From assembly GCF_003353055.1 (NCBI RefSeq), contig NZ_QKWJ01000008.1, forward strand, positions 124,001 through 188,000: DNA of 64,000 nucleotides. The letters are read 5' to 3'. A program made the translations under genes and the position numbers. Below the pieces are notes generated by a model, which was not told the DNA's origin, did not search any database, and saw only the letters and a list, made by a program, of their open reading frames with translations. Below, piece by piece: positions 46,259 through 54,129 of this stretch (positions are counted from its first letter, which is position 1; every line of letters starts with the position of its first letter). Origin of the DNA: Cupriavidus lacunae (GTDB lineage: Bacteria; Pseudomonadota; Gammaproteobacteria; Burkholderiales; Burkholderiaceae).

Positions 46259-47413
46259 TCAGGACTCCTGCTTGAGCAGCATTTCATTGAGCAGCATGCC
46301 GCCCTGCGTCACGACCCTGAGCGGCGCACCGAACGGCACGCCGCCGGTGACGGCGAAGGTGCCGTCGCTGCGCGGCGTGCCCTGCACCAGCACGCGTTCG
46401 ACGTGCTTCTCGTCGGGCATGGTCATCAACACCAGCTTGCCCTGGTCCTTGACGATCGCTGACTGCGGCACCACCAGCGCCTGCGCGTTGCCGGTCACGA
46501 TGCGGGCGGTGGCATACATCTCGGGCTTGAGCATACCGTCCGGGTTCGGCACGTCGCAGCGCACCTGCAGGGTGTGGGTGTCGGCGTCGACATTCGGCGC
46601 GATGAAACTGACGCGGCCGGTGTAGCGGCGCCCCGGGTATGCCGGGGTCTCGACCTCGATGGCCTGGCCGAGGCGCACGCCCTTGATGTCGGTCTCATAC
46701 AGGTTCCCGGTGAACCAGATCACGCGCGTGTCGATGATGCTCATCAGCGAATCGCCGACGTTGAGGTACGAGCCCTGGTCCATGTCGCGCTTGACGATGG
46801 TGCCGGCGATCGGCGCCCGGATCGTGAGCGTCTCGGAAATCGCGCCGCGCTCGCGAATGCGGGCAATGTCCGCGGCGGTCGCACCCAGCACACGCAGCTT
46901 GTTCTCGGACGACTGCATGGTCAGCCTGGCGTCATCCAGCAGCTCTTTCAGGTCGCTGCTGCTGAGCGTGTGATAGGCATTGTGCGAAAGCAGGAACTCG
47001 TTCTGCGCCGCGATATATTCCGGCGAATAGAGCTCCGCCAGCGGCTGGCCGGCACTCACCTTCGCGCCTTCATAGACCAGGATGCGTTCGACGCGGCCGG
47101 CCACGCGCGCGGAGGCCAGCTTGGCTTGCTGCACGTTATAGGCAAGCTTGCCGGGTGTGGGCGTATCGAGCGTGACAGTCTGCGCGCTGAAGGTTGCGGT
47201 CTTGACCACGTCCGGGTCAAAGCCGCCCGGCGGCAGCGCCAGCACGCTGGGCGCCGGGCGCGCAGTGGCCGGCTCCGCCTTGGCGTAGGGCCGCGCGGGC
47301 AGGGCTTCGGCCGCTGTGCCGGTCTGCGCTTGTTCCGCCCAGTACTTCCCACCCCAGATGCCGCCCGCAAGCGCCGCCACAAGGCCGGCGCAGACCATCA
47401 GATTCTTGTTCAT
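46259..47413 (-). CDS. RND periplasmic adaptor subunit (CzcB/CusB type)
   Basis: The 384-residue protein has an N-terminal membrane anchor or signal (GLVAALAGGIWGGKYW), a lipoyl/barrel-sandwich part (GRVERILVYEGAKVSAGQPLAELYSPEY), a helical hairpin (residues about 155-215) and beta-barrel and membrane-proximal domains (ALVVPQSAIV). It connects the pump with the outer-membrane channel. No Met/His-rich metal-binding extension is visible at the N-terminus. It lies between the outer-membrane factor and the pump. Confidence 0.9.
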   Translation of the reverse strand: MNKNLMVCAGLVAALAGGIWGGKYWAEQAQTGTAAEALPARPYAKAEPATARPAPSVLALPPGGFDPDVVKTATFSAQTVTLDTPTPGKLAYNVQQAKLASARVAGRVERILVYEGAKVSAGQPLAELYSPEYIAAQNEFLLSHNAYHTLSSSDLKELLDDARLTMQSSENKLRVLGATAADIARIRERGAISETLTIRAPIAGTIVKRDMDQGSYLNVGDSLMSIIDTRVIWFTGNLYETDIKGVRLGQAIEVETPAYPGRRYTGRVSFIAPNVDADTHTLQVRCDVPNPDGMLKPEMYATARIVTGNAQALVVPQSAIVKDQGKLVLMTMPDEKHVERVLVQGTPRSDGTFAVTGGVPFGAPLRVVTQGGMLLNEMLLKQES

Positions 47414-47434
47414 ATGCTCAAAGCGTTGCGATCG

Positions 47435-48922
47435 TTAGAGTTTGTCGCGCCCGACTGCCGCGGCCAGCGTGTAGTACGCCTGGCGTGCCTGCGATTCAGC
47501 CTGCGTCACGGCCAGCTCCGTGGTCTTCAGGGCTGAGCTGGCGGCCAGGAGATCGGCAAAGTTCGCGCTGTTGTTGGCGTAGTTGGTAAAGGCCATCTTG
47601 TAGGCCGCCATTGCTTCGGGAACCTGGCGGCCCCGCAGGAATTCGGCCTGCTTGACCGCCTGGTTCAGGTTGTTGTGGGCGGTGTCCACGGCCAGCAGCG
47701 TCTGCTGGCGCACCGACTGGTCGTTGGCGTCGGACGCCACCTTGTTGGCTACCGCTTCGTCCACGCCATACCGTTCCTTGGTGAAGAAGAACAGCGGGAT
47801 GATCACGTCGAACTCGATGCCATAGCTGGCCGGCTTGAAGCCAAGCGGCGGGTTGCTGCCATTGAAGGTGCCGATGATCTGGAAGTCAGGCAGGTAGGCC
47901 TTGCGAGCCAGGCGCACGCCTTTCTCGGCCGCCTCCACCTGGAAGCGGGAGACCCGCACATTGGGGTGCTCGCGCAAGGCCATGTCTTCCAATTCCGGCA
48001 AGAGCACGGGCGGCATGCGCACGGCGCTGGCGTCGGGGCGCAGCTCGAGCGGGAACTCCGGGTTCTTGCCGATAAGGGCATTGATGGCCTTGAGCGCGTT
48101 GTCGTACTGGCGCTCAAGCCCGAACACATCGTTCTGCGCGCTGCTTTGCGCCACTTGGGCGTTGAGGTAGTCGACGTAGCCTGCGGCATTGTTGGCGTAG
48201 CGGATGCGCGCCACCTGCTTTACCTGTTCCAGCCGCTTGAGATTGAGGCGCAGCACGTCGAGCTGGGCCTTCTGCGACAGCGCCTGGAAGTATGTGGTGC
48301 TCAACTGTGCGTAGAGCTGCAGGAACAGCGCGTCGCGCTGCGCATCGAGCGACTCGGCCTGGGTGTTCGCAATATCGGCAGCGAGCGCCTTCTTGCCCGG
48401 GAACGGGAAGGATTGCGTCAGCGTATAGCTGAAGCTTTCGGCGCGCGCCAGCGCCAGCGGGCTGTTCTTCGGCAGGTTGCCCCAGATGAAGCCCACCTGC
48501 GGATTGTTGGGCGCGGCAATCTGCGGCACCGTCGCCTTGGCTGCCTGATAGAGCGCGCGCGCCTGGATCAGTTGCGGATTGTTGGCACGCAATTCCTCCG
48601 ACAGCTCCCAAAGCGAAAAGCCGGGACCCGTCACGCCCTTGAGTCTTTCCTCGTTGCTGAGCGCAGTGGACGATGCCGCAGGCGCGCTTGCACCGGCGGC
48701 GGGCCGGGCGGGCAGCCGGTCCCAGCCACTGCCGGAGGTGGCGTCTGCCGGCAATACCTTCTTTGCGGCGGGCACCAGCGGTATCGGGTCGGTATCGCCG
48801 CTCAGCTCCACGCCCGAGGCGGCCTGCATCCCCAATAGCAACAGCGGCAACAGCGGCAACAGCGGCAACAGCGGCAACAGCGCGGCAACGCCGGCCCTTC
48901 TTTGAACTGGAATCAGGAACAT
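47435..48922 (-). CDS. TolC-family outer-membrane efflux protein (CzcC/CusC type)
   Basis: The 495-residue protein begins with an unusual signal peptide containing [16 protein letters not shown], coded by a 9-bp tandem repeat. The mature part contains a roughly 80-residue linker and two OEP repeats of the TolC family ([22 protein letters not shown] and [23 protein letters not shown]). It forms the outer-membrane channel and is the first gene of the operon. The ATG at 48922 is the likely start. No Cys lipobox is seen, in contrast to many CusC proteins. Confidence 0.88.
   Translation of the reverse strand: MFLIPVQRRAGVAALLPLLPLLPLLPLLLLGMQAASGVELSGDTDPIPLVPAAKKVLPADATSGSGWDRLPARPAAGASAPAASSTALSNEERLKGVTGPGFSLWELSEELRANNPQLIQARALYQAAKATVPQIAAPNNPQVGFIWGNLPKNSPLALARAESFSYTLTQSFPFPGKKALAADIANTQAESLDAQRDALFLQLYAQLSTTYFQALSQKAQLDVLRLNLKRLEQVKQVARIRYANNAAGYVDYLNAQVAQSSAQNDVFGLERQYDNALKAINALIGKNPEFPLELRPDASAVRMPPVLLPELEDMALREHPNVRVSRFQVEAAEKGVRLARKAYLPDFQIIGTFNGSNPPLGFKPASYGIEFDVIIPLFFFTKERYGVDEAVANKVASDANDQSVRQQTLLAVDTAHNNLNQAVKQAEFLRGRQVPEAMAAYKMAFTNYANNSANFADLLAASSALKTTELAVTQAESQARQAYYTLAAAVGRDKL
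48838..48882. repeat. five perfect 9-bp tandem repeats in signal peptide code
   Basis: GCAACAGCG is repeated five times without error, encoding the Leu-Leu-Pro tripeptides of the signal peptide core on the minus strand. The copy number can change by whole codons through slippage, lengthening or shortening the signal peptide without frameshift. Confidence 0.9.
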
Positions 48923-49108
48923 GAAACGCTCACGTGTGATGGGCGCATTTATGACAGCTCGCTCTTTCAAATCGCTTTCCGGTTCTTTGCAGGCAGCTTT
49001 CAGATGCGCTGGCGCGATTGCCGGCTGGTGTCGTGGGAAGGAAACAGACGCCGAGGCGCCATGGGGTGCCTGCTTCCCGCATCGCAGTTCCACAGGCCAG
49101 GGAGATCC

Positions 49109-49852
49109 CTAGCTGGCGTGCGACTGCGACGGATGTCCGGTCTGCTCGCATAGCGGGCAGACTCGCAGGAGGGCCGGCACTTCATTCGCGGATCCCGCCT
49201 GCGCGGTACCACAGCAGACGGGAGAGCATCGGCATCCGGGCGTGGTCAAAGGCGCGCTGTCCGGGCGGTCCGCGGGTATTACGGCATATCGAACGGCAAG
49301 GTGAACGCGCTGCTCCCAGTTTCCTTGCGGGTCCAGATCCAATAACCACAAGCGTGTCTGGATGGACCAGCGCACCACCGTCTCCGGATTGATGCTGAGT
49401 CTGCGGGCCGCTTCGGCAACCGAGATGTGCTGCGAAGCCAGGCTGAAGAACGCGAGAACCTTGCTCTCCTGCGGCCTTAGCCGTGCCATGGGAGTTCCGG
49501 TCAGCCGATTGAAGCGCCGTTGGCAGCGATGGCAGTGGAACTGCGGCAGGCCCCTGTGATCGGCACTGTCACAAGCCGTTGTGCCAGCACGGCAGCGCGG
49601 ACAGCGGGGCGGGCGACGACTGGCGCTATGAAGCTTGCGCCATGCCGCCGTGAGGAAGCTGGTCAGATGGGCATCTTCGTCATGCAGGGCATTGGACGGC
49701 CAGATATGAATCAGCGTTGTCGCTGCTGGCCAGACTTCCGCAATGCGCGCGGGGCTTGCGCTCCCCGGCACTGCCGAACTGCCAATTTCCGCTTGCATTG
49801 CTGACAGCTTCTGAGATGAATGAATGGCACCGGGCGTGCACTGATCCGCCAA
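49109..49852 (-). CDS. DUF746-domain protein with Cys pairs
   Basis: The 247-residue protein carries a zinc-ribbon-like part (RCPRCRAGTT and FHCHRCQRRFNRLTG) followed by a helix-turn-helix-like segment (HISVAEAARRLSINPETVVRWSI), the layout of DUF746 proteins from Ralstonia and Cupriavidus. The end has two more Cys pairs (CRCSPVCCG and CPLCEQTG). It resembles the DNA-binding part of some transposases, but no catalytic domain or inverted repeats are visible. The start is uncertain (ATG at 49798 is possible). Confidence 0.65.
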   Translation of the reverse strand: MADQCTPGAIHSSQKLSAMQAEIGSSAVPGSASPARIAEVWPAATTLIHIWPSNALHDEDAHLTSFLTAAWRKLHSASRRPPRCPRCRAGTTACDSADHRGLPQFHCHRCQRRFNRLTGTPMARLRPQESKVLAFFSLASQHISVAEAARRLSINPETVVRWSIQTRLWLLDLDPQGNWEQRVHLAVRYAVIPADRPDSAPLTTPGCRCSPVCCGTAQAGSANEVPALLRVCPLCEQTGHPSQSHAS

Positions 49853-50011
49853 CGATGAACTTGGCGTGATTCTATGGGGGGATGCGATTTCTGCGTACTG
49901 TGATTGATCACAGTAGGCTGGCTTCGAATGCGCACGTCATGCGGCGCATGTTGCTGGCCGGGACGAACTGGCGTTCGCTGCCGCCGGCCAGTTGCCCGCT
50001 GACGCAGCCTG

Positions 50012-50617
50012 TCAGGGCTTGATGATGCCGGCCGAGGTGGCCTTGACGACTGCCTCGATTCGGGTCGCTACGCCGAGCTTCTGCCGCGCGTTGTCAATAT
50101 GGAAGTCGACCGTGCGTTTGGACAGTCCAAGAATGGTCGCAATTTCACCCGAGGTCTTGCCGCGCGCCGACCATGCCAGGGTATCGATCTCGCGCTGGCT
50201 CAGGTGGACGTCCGGCTGGCCAGGTCGTGTTCGTGCGACCCGGGCCAGGCGCGTTTCGATGATGCTCTCAAGGATGTCGAAATCGACGGGCTTGGTCACG
50301 TAGTCGTCGGCGCCAAGCCGGCGCCCCCTGAGTTCGGCATCCCGCTGCGCCAGGGCTGTAAGGAAAACGAAAGGCATGTCGGCGAAACGCGGTGCCAGGG
50401 CGCTGATCTTCTCGAGCAGTTCAAACCCCGTCATCACGGGCATGCTCACGTCGCACAGAACAAGATCTGGCGTCTCGCGCAGGATGGCGGCAAAGCCTTG
50501 CTCGCCGTCGTGTGCGATGCTGACCTCGAATCCTCGCTCGATCAGCTCTTCGGCAATCAGCTCGGCCGTTTCGGGGTCATCCTCGACGCAGAGAATTCTC
50601 CCGCTTAGTTGGTTCAT
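50012..50617 (-). CDS. response regulator with LuxR-type HTH
   Basis: The 201-residue protein has a receiver (ILCVEDDPETAEL, Asp in LVLCDVSMPVMTG, Lys in DYVTKPVD) and a GerE/LuxR DNA-binding domain (LSQREIDTLAWSARGKTSGEIATILGLSKRTVDFHIDNARQKLG, here described in parts). The ATG at 50617 gives a normal receiver start. It is divergent from the histidine kinase at 50710 and is most likely its partner. The 92-base gap must hold both promoters. Confidence 0.9.
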   Translation of the reverse strand: MNQLSGRILCVEDDPETAELIAEELIERGFEVSIAHDGEQGFAAILRETPDLVLCDVSMPVMTGFELLEKISALAPRFADMPFVFLTALAQRDAELRGRRLGADDYVTKPVDFDILESIIETRLARVARTRPGQPDVHLSQREIDTLAWSARGKTSGEIATILGLSKRTVDFHIDNARQKLGVATRIEAVVKATSAGIIKP

Positions 50618-50709
50618 AATTGCCTCGCTTGCGGTAAACATGGTCGTGCCGTGCCAGCCTGTGCCGTTTTGCACCGGCTGACGCGCGGCAAGCCCCAGGA
50701 TTGTTTCTC

Positions 50710-52353
50710 ATGAACCACTCGACGCGCTCTCCGCTTGGCGCCACCGCCGCGCAATCGGCAAAACCCGCGCCGCGAAGGCTGGCCCGGCTGCCCGGCTCGG
50801 TGCCGCTGCTGCGGCCGATTCGCGTTCGCCTGTCACTGGTGTTCGTGCTGTTCCTGTTGCTGGTGTTCGGCGTCGGCGCCTTTGGCATCAACCGGCTCAG
50901 CCATTTCCACAGCGTGTCGGCCCAGATCAGCGGACGCTGGCTCCAGAGCAACCGTATTCTGGGCGACCTCAACAATTATATTTCCGACTACCGGGCCACC
51001 GAAGCCGACACGCTGATTGCGGTCTCGCGCACCGACCAGCGCGCCGCCGAGCGGCAGGTTACATCACTGGATGAAACCATCGCAACGGTCGCTGCCCGCT
51101 ATGGCAAGATCGAACACGATCCCGCCGAGCTCGCGCTCTATCAGCGCTTCGCCAGGCAGTGGGCGGAGTATCGCGTGCTTGCCACCCAGGTAATGACACT
51201 GGCCCGCTCCAACGACAAGGCCGCGGCGATTGCCTTGTATCACGGGGACTCGCACCACGCCTTCGATGAGGCCAACGCCACGCTCGGCGTCCTGACCGAA
51301 CACAACGTTGCCGGCGCCACCGAGGCAACCGAGCACGAGGCCCAGGCCTACCTGGATGCGTGGCACCTCATCGCCGCAGCCATTGTGGTGTCGGGCTGCC
51401 TGGTGATCGCGGCGGTCGGCTACCTGCTCAAGGCGGTATCGAATCCCATCGCAGCCCTGGTCGAGCGCATGCACCGTATCGCTGACAACGATCCGCGAGT
51501 CGACATTCCGGGTGCGGGGCGGCAGGACGAGATCGGTGATATTGCGCGCGCAGTGGTGCGCTTCCGTGACAACACGCTCGAGCTCGAACGCAGCAAGGCT
51601 GCATTGGCGGCGCAAACGGAAGTCCTTCAGGAGCTGCTGGAGAACGAAAGGCGCACGGCCGAGCTGCAGCGCAACTTCGTCTCCATGGCATCGCACGAAT
51701 TCCGCACGCCGCTCAACGTCATCGACGGGCATGCGCAGCGGCTGGTGCGCATGAAGGAGGCACCCGGCGCCGCGGTGCTTGCCGAACGCTGCGCAAGGAT
51801 TCGCGCCGCGGTACTGCGCATGACCAACCTGATCGACCACTTGCTCGACTCCTCGCAACTGCTGGACGGCAGCAGACTGAAGCTGCTGCGCAGCACCGAT
51901 TTCTCGCTGCGCCTGCTGCTGCATGAAGTCTGCGAGATGCATCGCGACAGCTGGCCTGCGCCCGTGATCGAGGAGATCGTCGACGCGGACGCGCCGGAGA
52001 TATTCCACGGCGACGCCAGGCTGCTGTTCCAGGTCTTCAGCAATCTGCTTGGCAATGCGATCAAGTATTCGCCCGAGCGTTCGCCGGTCACCGTGCATAT
52101 GTCCGGCAACGCGCAGGCGGTCTGCATATCGGTCACCGACCGTGGCATCGGTATCCCGGAAAAGGATCTTGACCACTTGTTCGAGCGCTATGTCCGCGGC
52201 GAGAACGTGGCGGGCACGGTGGGCGCCGGCGTGGGCTTGTACCTGGTCAAGCTGGCGGTGTCATTGCATCAAGGGGAAGTCTCGGTCACCACCAGGCAGG
52301 GGCAAGGATCGTGCTTCGTGGTTCGCCTGCCGCGGCTTGCCACGGCCTCTTGA
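50710..52353 (+). CDS. sensor histidine kinase with four-helix sensor and HAMP
   Basis: The 547-residue protein has a first helix (LSLVFVLFLLLVFGVGAFG), a periplasmic helical-bundle sensor of the chemoreceptor type (residues about 60-215), a second helix (LIAAAIVVSGCLVIAAVGYLL), a HAMP domain, a dimerisation His in SMASHEFRTPLNVIDGH and an ATPase domain with GNAIKYSPE, TDRGIGIPEKD and GVGLYLVK. AGGA before ATG 50710 supports the start; a TTG nine bases upstream is less likely. It converges with the ligase gene with a one-base gap. Confidence 0.9.
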   Translation: MNHSTRSPLGATAAQSAKPAPRRLARLPGSVPLLRPIRVRLSLVFVLFLLLVFGVGAFGINRLSHFHSVSAQISGRWLQSNRILGDLNNYISDYRATEADTLIAVSRTDQRAAERQVTSLDETIATVAARYGKIEHDPAELALYQRFARQWAEYRVLATQVMTLARSNDKAAAIALYHGDSHHAFDEANATLGVLTEHNVAGATEATEHEAQAYLDAWHLIAAAIVVSGCLVIAAVGYLLKAVSNPIAALVERMHRIADNDPRVDIPGAGRQDEIGDIARAVVRFRDNTLELERSKAALAAQTEVLQELLENERRTAELQRNFVSMASHEFRTPLNVIDGHAQRLVRMKEAPGAAVLAERCARIRAAVLRMTNLIDHLLDSSQLLDGSRLKLLRSTDFSLRLLLHEVCEMHRDSWPAPVIEEIVDADAPEIFHGDARLLFQVFSNLLGNAIKYSPERSPVTVHMSGNAQAVCISVTDRGIGIPEKDLDHLFERYVRGENVAGTVGAGVGLYLVKLAVSLHQGEVSVTTRQGQGSCFVVRLPRLATAS

Positions 52354-52354
52354 G

Positions 52355-53932
52355 TCAGGCCGTGGCGCCGGCGCGCAGCATGTGCTTCTGGATCTTGCCG
52401 CTGGTGGTCTTGGGCAGCGTATCCACGAAACGGTAGCGGCGCGGCCGTTTGTAGGCCGCCAGCCGGTCGCCCTGCAGCAGGAATGCATCGAGCTGCTCGG
52501 CGCTCAGCGGCGTATCGCCGCGCGCCACCACATAGGCACCGACCACCTGGCCCCAGGTCGGGTCGGGCTCGCCAAGTACCGCCACCTCCAGTACATCCGG
52601 ATGTTCGATCAGCGCGTCTTCCACCTCGCGCGGATAGACGTTCTCGGCGCCGGAATTGATCATGTAGTCGATGCGGTCGCGGATCCAAAGGTAGCCGTCC
52701 GCATCCAGGCTGCCCAGGTCGCCGGTGTGGTACCACCCGTGCGCGAGCGCGCGCGCATTGGCGTCGGGGCGGTTCAGGTAGCCCTGCATCATGCAGGGGC
52801 CACGCACCAGCACTTCGCCGACTTCGCCCGGCGCGCACGGCTGCAGCGGATCGGTCGGTTCGCCGTCGTCGCGCAGCCTGGCCACCACCAGCTCATGGCC
52901 CAGCGCGGGCAGGCCTGCCGAGCCGGCGTGGCTGAGCTGTTCGTGCGGGTAGAGCACCGACATGCACGGGCCCATTTCCGTGGTGCCGTACACCTGCACC
53001 AGGCCGGCACCGACCTTGCGGTCCCATTCGCGGATCAGGTGCGGCGCCATCGATGCGCCGCCGTATTCCACCAGCCGCAGTGAAGACAGGCTGCGGCTTT
53101 CGGCATCCGGATGGTTGAGCAGCATGCCGACCATGGTCGGGGCGGCGAAGAAATGCGTGACGCGCTCGCTTTCCACCAGTTGCCAGGCTTCACCAGCGTC
53201 GAAGCGGCGCTGCAGCACCTGCGTCGCGCCGACCTGCAGGCGGGGCAGGAAGCTGGTGTGCAGCTCGGCGGTATGGTTCAGCGGGGCGACCGACAGGCCC
53301 ACGTCCTCGCGCGACAGCGTCATGGCCTGGTGCATCATCGCGTTGTGCTGCAGCTTGCTGCGATGGGTGTGCACCACGCCCTTGGGGCGGCCGGTGGTGC
53401 CGCTGGTGTACATCAGGATGCAGGGGTCGTCTTCACGGACCGTCACCGCGGGCGGCGTTGGCGGCTGGCCCGCGGCCAGCGTGTCGAGGCGGTGCGTGGC
53501 GAAGGCGGGCGCTGCATCGGGGTCGGCATAGATGCGCAGCGCGGTGCCCGGGGCCAGTTCGGCCGCCTTTTCCACCACGCCCGCGCCTTCGTGTTCGAAC
53601 AGCACCGCCCTGGCGCTGCCGTCGTTCAGGATGTAGGCCAGTTCCTGCGCGGCCAGCCGATAGTTGACCGGGTTGTAGACCGCGCCGATGCGCGCCGTGG
53701 CCAGCAGGGTGAAGACGAAGGCGGGGGTGTTGTAGAGGAAGGCCGCCACCACGTCGCCCTTGCCGATTCCCAGCGACAGCAGCGCGTGCGCGTGGCGGTT
53801 GACCTCGGCATCGAGCTCCGCATATGTCCACGCCCGTCGCCCGGCACCGATGCCGCTGACCAGCGCGGTCTTGCGCGGCAGGTAGCGCGCGGGCCAGGAG
53901 AGGGTGTCGCCAAGGGTGATGCCGCGGGTCAA
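52355..53932 (-). CDS. AMP-forming acyl-CoA synthetase
   Basis: The 525-residue ANL-family ligase has the P-loop ILMYTSGTTGRPKGVVH, the A5 part VQVYGTTEMGP, the HGWYHTGDLGSLDADGYLWI block and the catalytic Lys in LPKTTSGKIQKHML. There is no in-frame ATG near the domain start. I infer a TTG at 53932, seven bases after GGAG, because it gives the family-like beginning LTRGITLGDTLSW (first residue Met when used as a start). A substrate cannot be deduced. It is divergent from the nuclease-helicase gene. Confidence 0.85.
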   Translation of the reverse strand: MTRGITLGDTLSWPARYLPRKTALVSGIGAGRRAWTYAELDAEVNRHAHALLSLGIGKGDVVAAFLYNTPAFVFTLLATARIGAVYNPVNYRLAAQELAYILNDGSARAVLFEHEGAGVVEKAAELAPGTALRIYADPDAAPAFATHRLDTLAAGQPPTPPAVTVREDDPCILMYTSGTTGRPKGVVHTHRSKLQHNAMMHQAMTLSREDVGLSVAPLNHTAELHTSFLPRLQVGATQVLQRRFDAGEAWQLVESERVTHFFAAPTMVGMLLNHPDAESRSLSSLRLVEYGGASMAPHLIREWDRKVGAGLVQVYGTTEMGPCMSVLYPHEQLSHAGSAGLPALGHELVVARLRDDGEPTDPLQPCAPGEVGEVLVRGPCMMQGYLNRPDANARALAHGWYHTGDLGSLDADGYLWIRDRIDYMINSGAENVYPREVEDALIEHPDVLEVAVLGEPDPTWGQVVGAYVVARGDTPLSAEQLDAFLLQGDRLAAYKRPRRYRFVDTLPKTTSGKIQKHMLRAGATA

Positions 53933-54088
53933 GGTCGTGCTCCGGTCGTGGTCCGCTGCCGGCCTGCTGGCGTGCGGTTGTTGTCTTGTAAGCCGGACAA
54001 TATAGAGCGACGGGTGGGGCACATGGAAATAACGTTTTGCTCTTTCCTTATGCCAGCGCGGCGGTAGCCGCTTTGCATGCCGCCGCGA

Positions 54089-54108
54089 TACTGTATATTC
54101 ATACAGTT
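54089..54108. promoter_or_regulatory. LexA (SOS) box
   Basis: TACTGTATATTCATACAGTT agrees closely with the E. coli-type SOS box CTG-N10-CAG, with the alternating TA core. It lies 22 bases before the first possible start (GTG 54130) of the nuclease-helicase gene, so LexA bound here would block that promoter. Confidence 0.8.
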
Positions 54109-54129
54109 CGCGCTGCGCCCCCCTGCCTT

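Noticed and set aside
49109..49852. A complete insertion sequence around the DUF746 gene
   Set aside because: I found no terminal inverted repeats, no target duplication and no DDE-type catalytic residues.
54037..54129. ATG 54037 as start of the nuclease-helicase
   Set aside because: It would place the LexA box inside the coding region, and the added residues have no family resemblance. GTG 54130 or 54199 is more likely.
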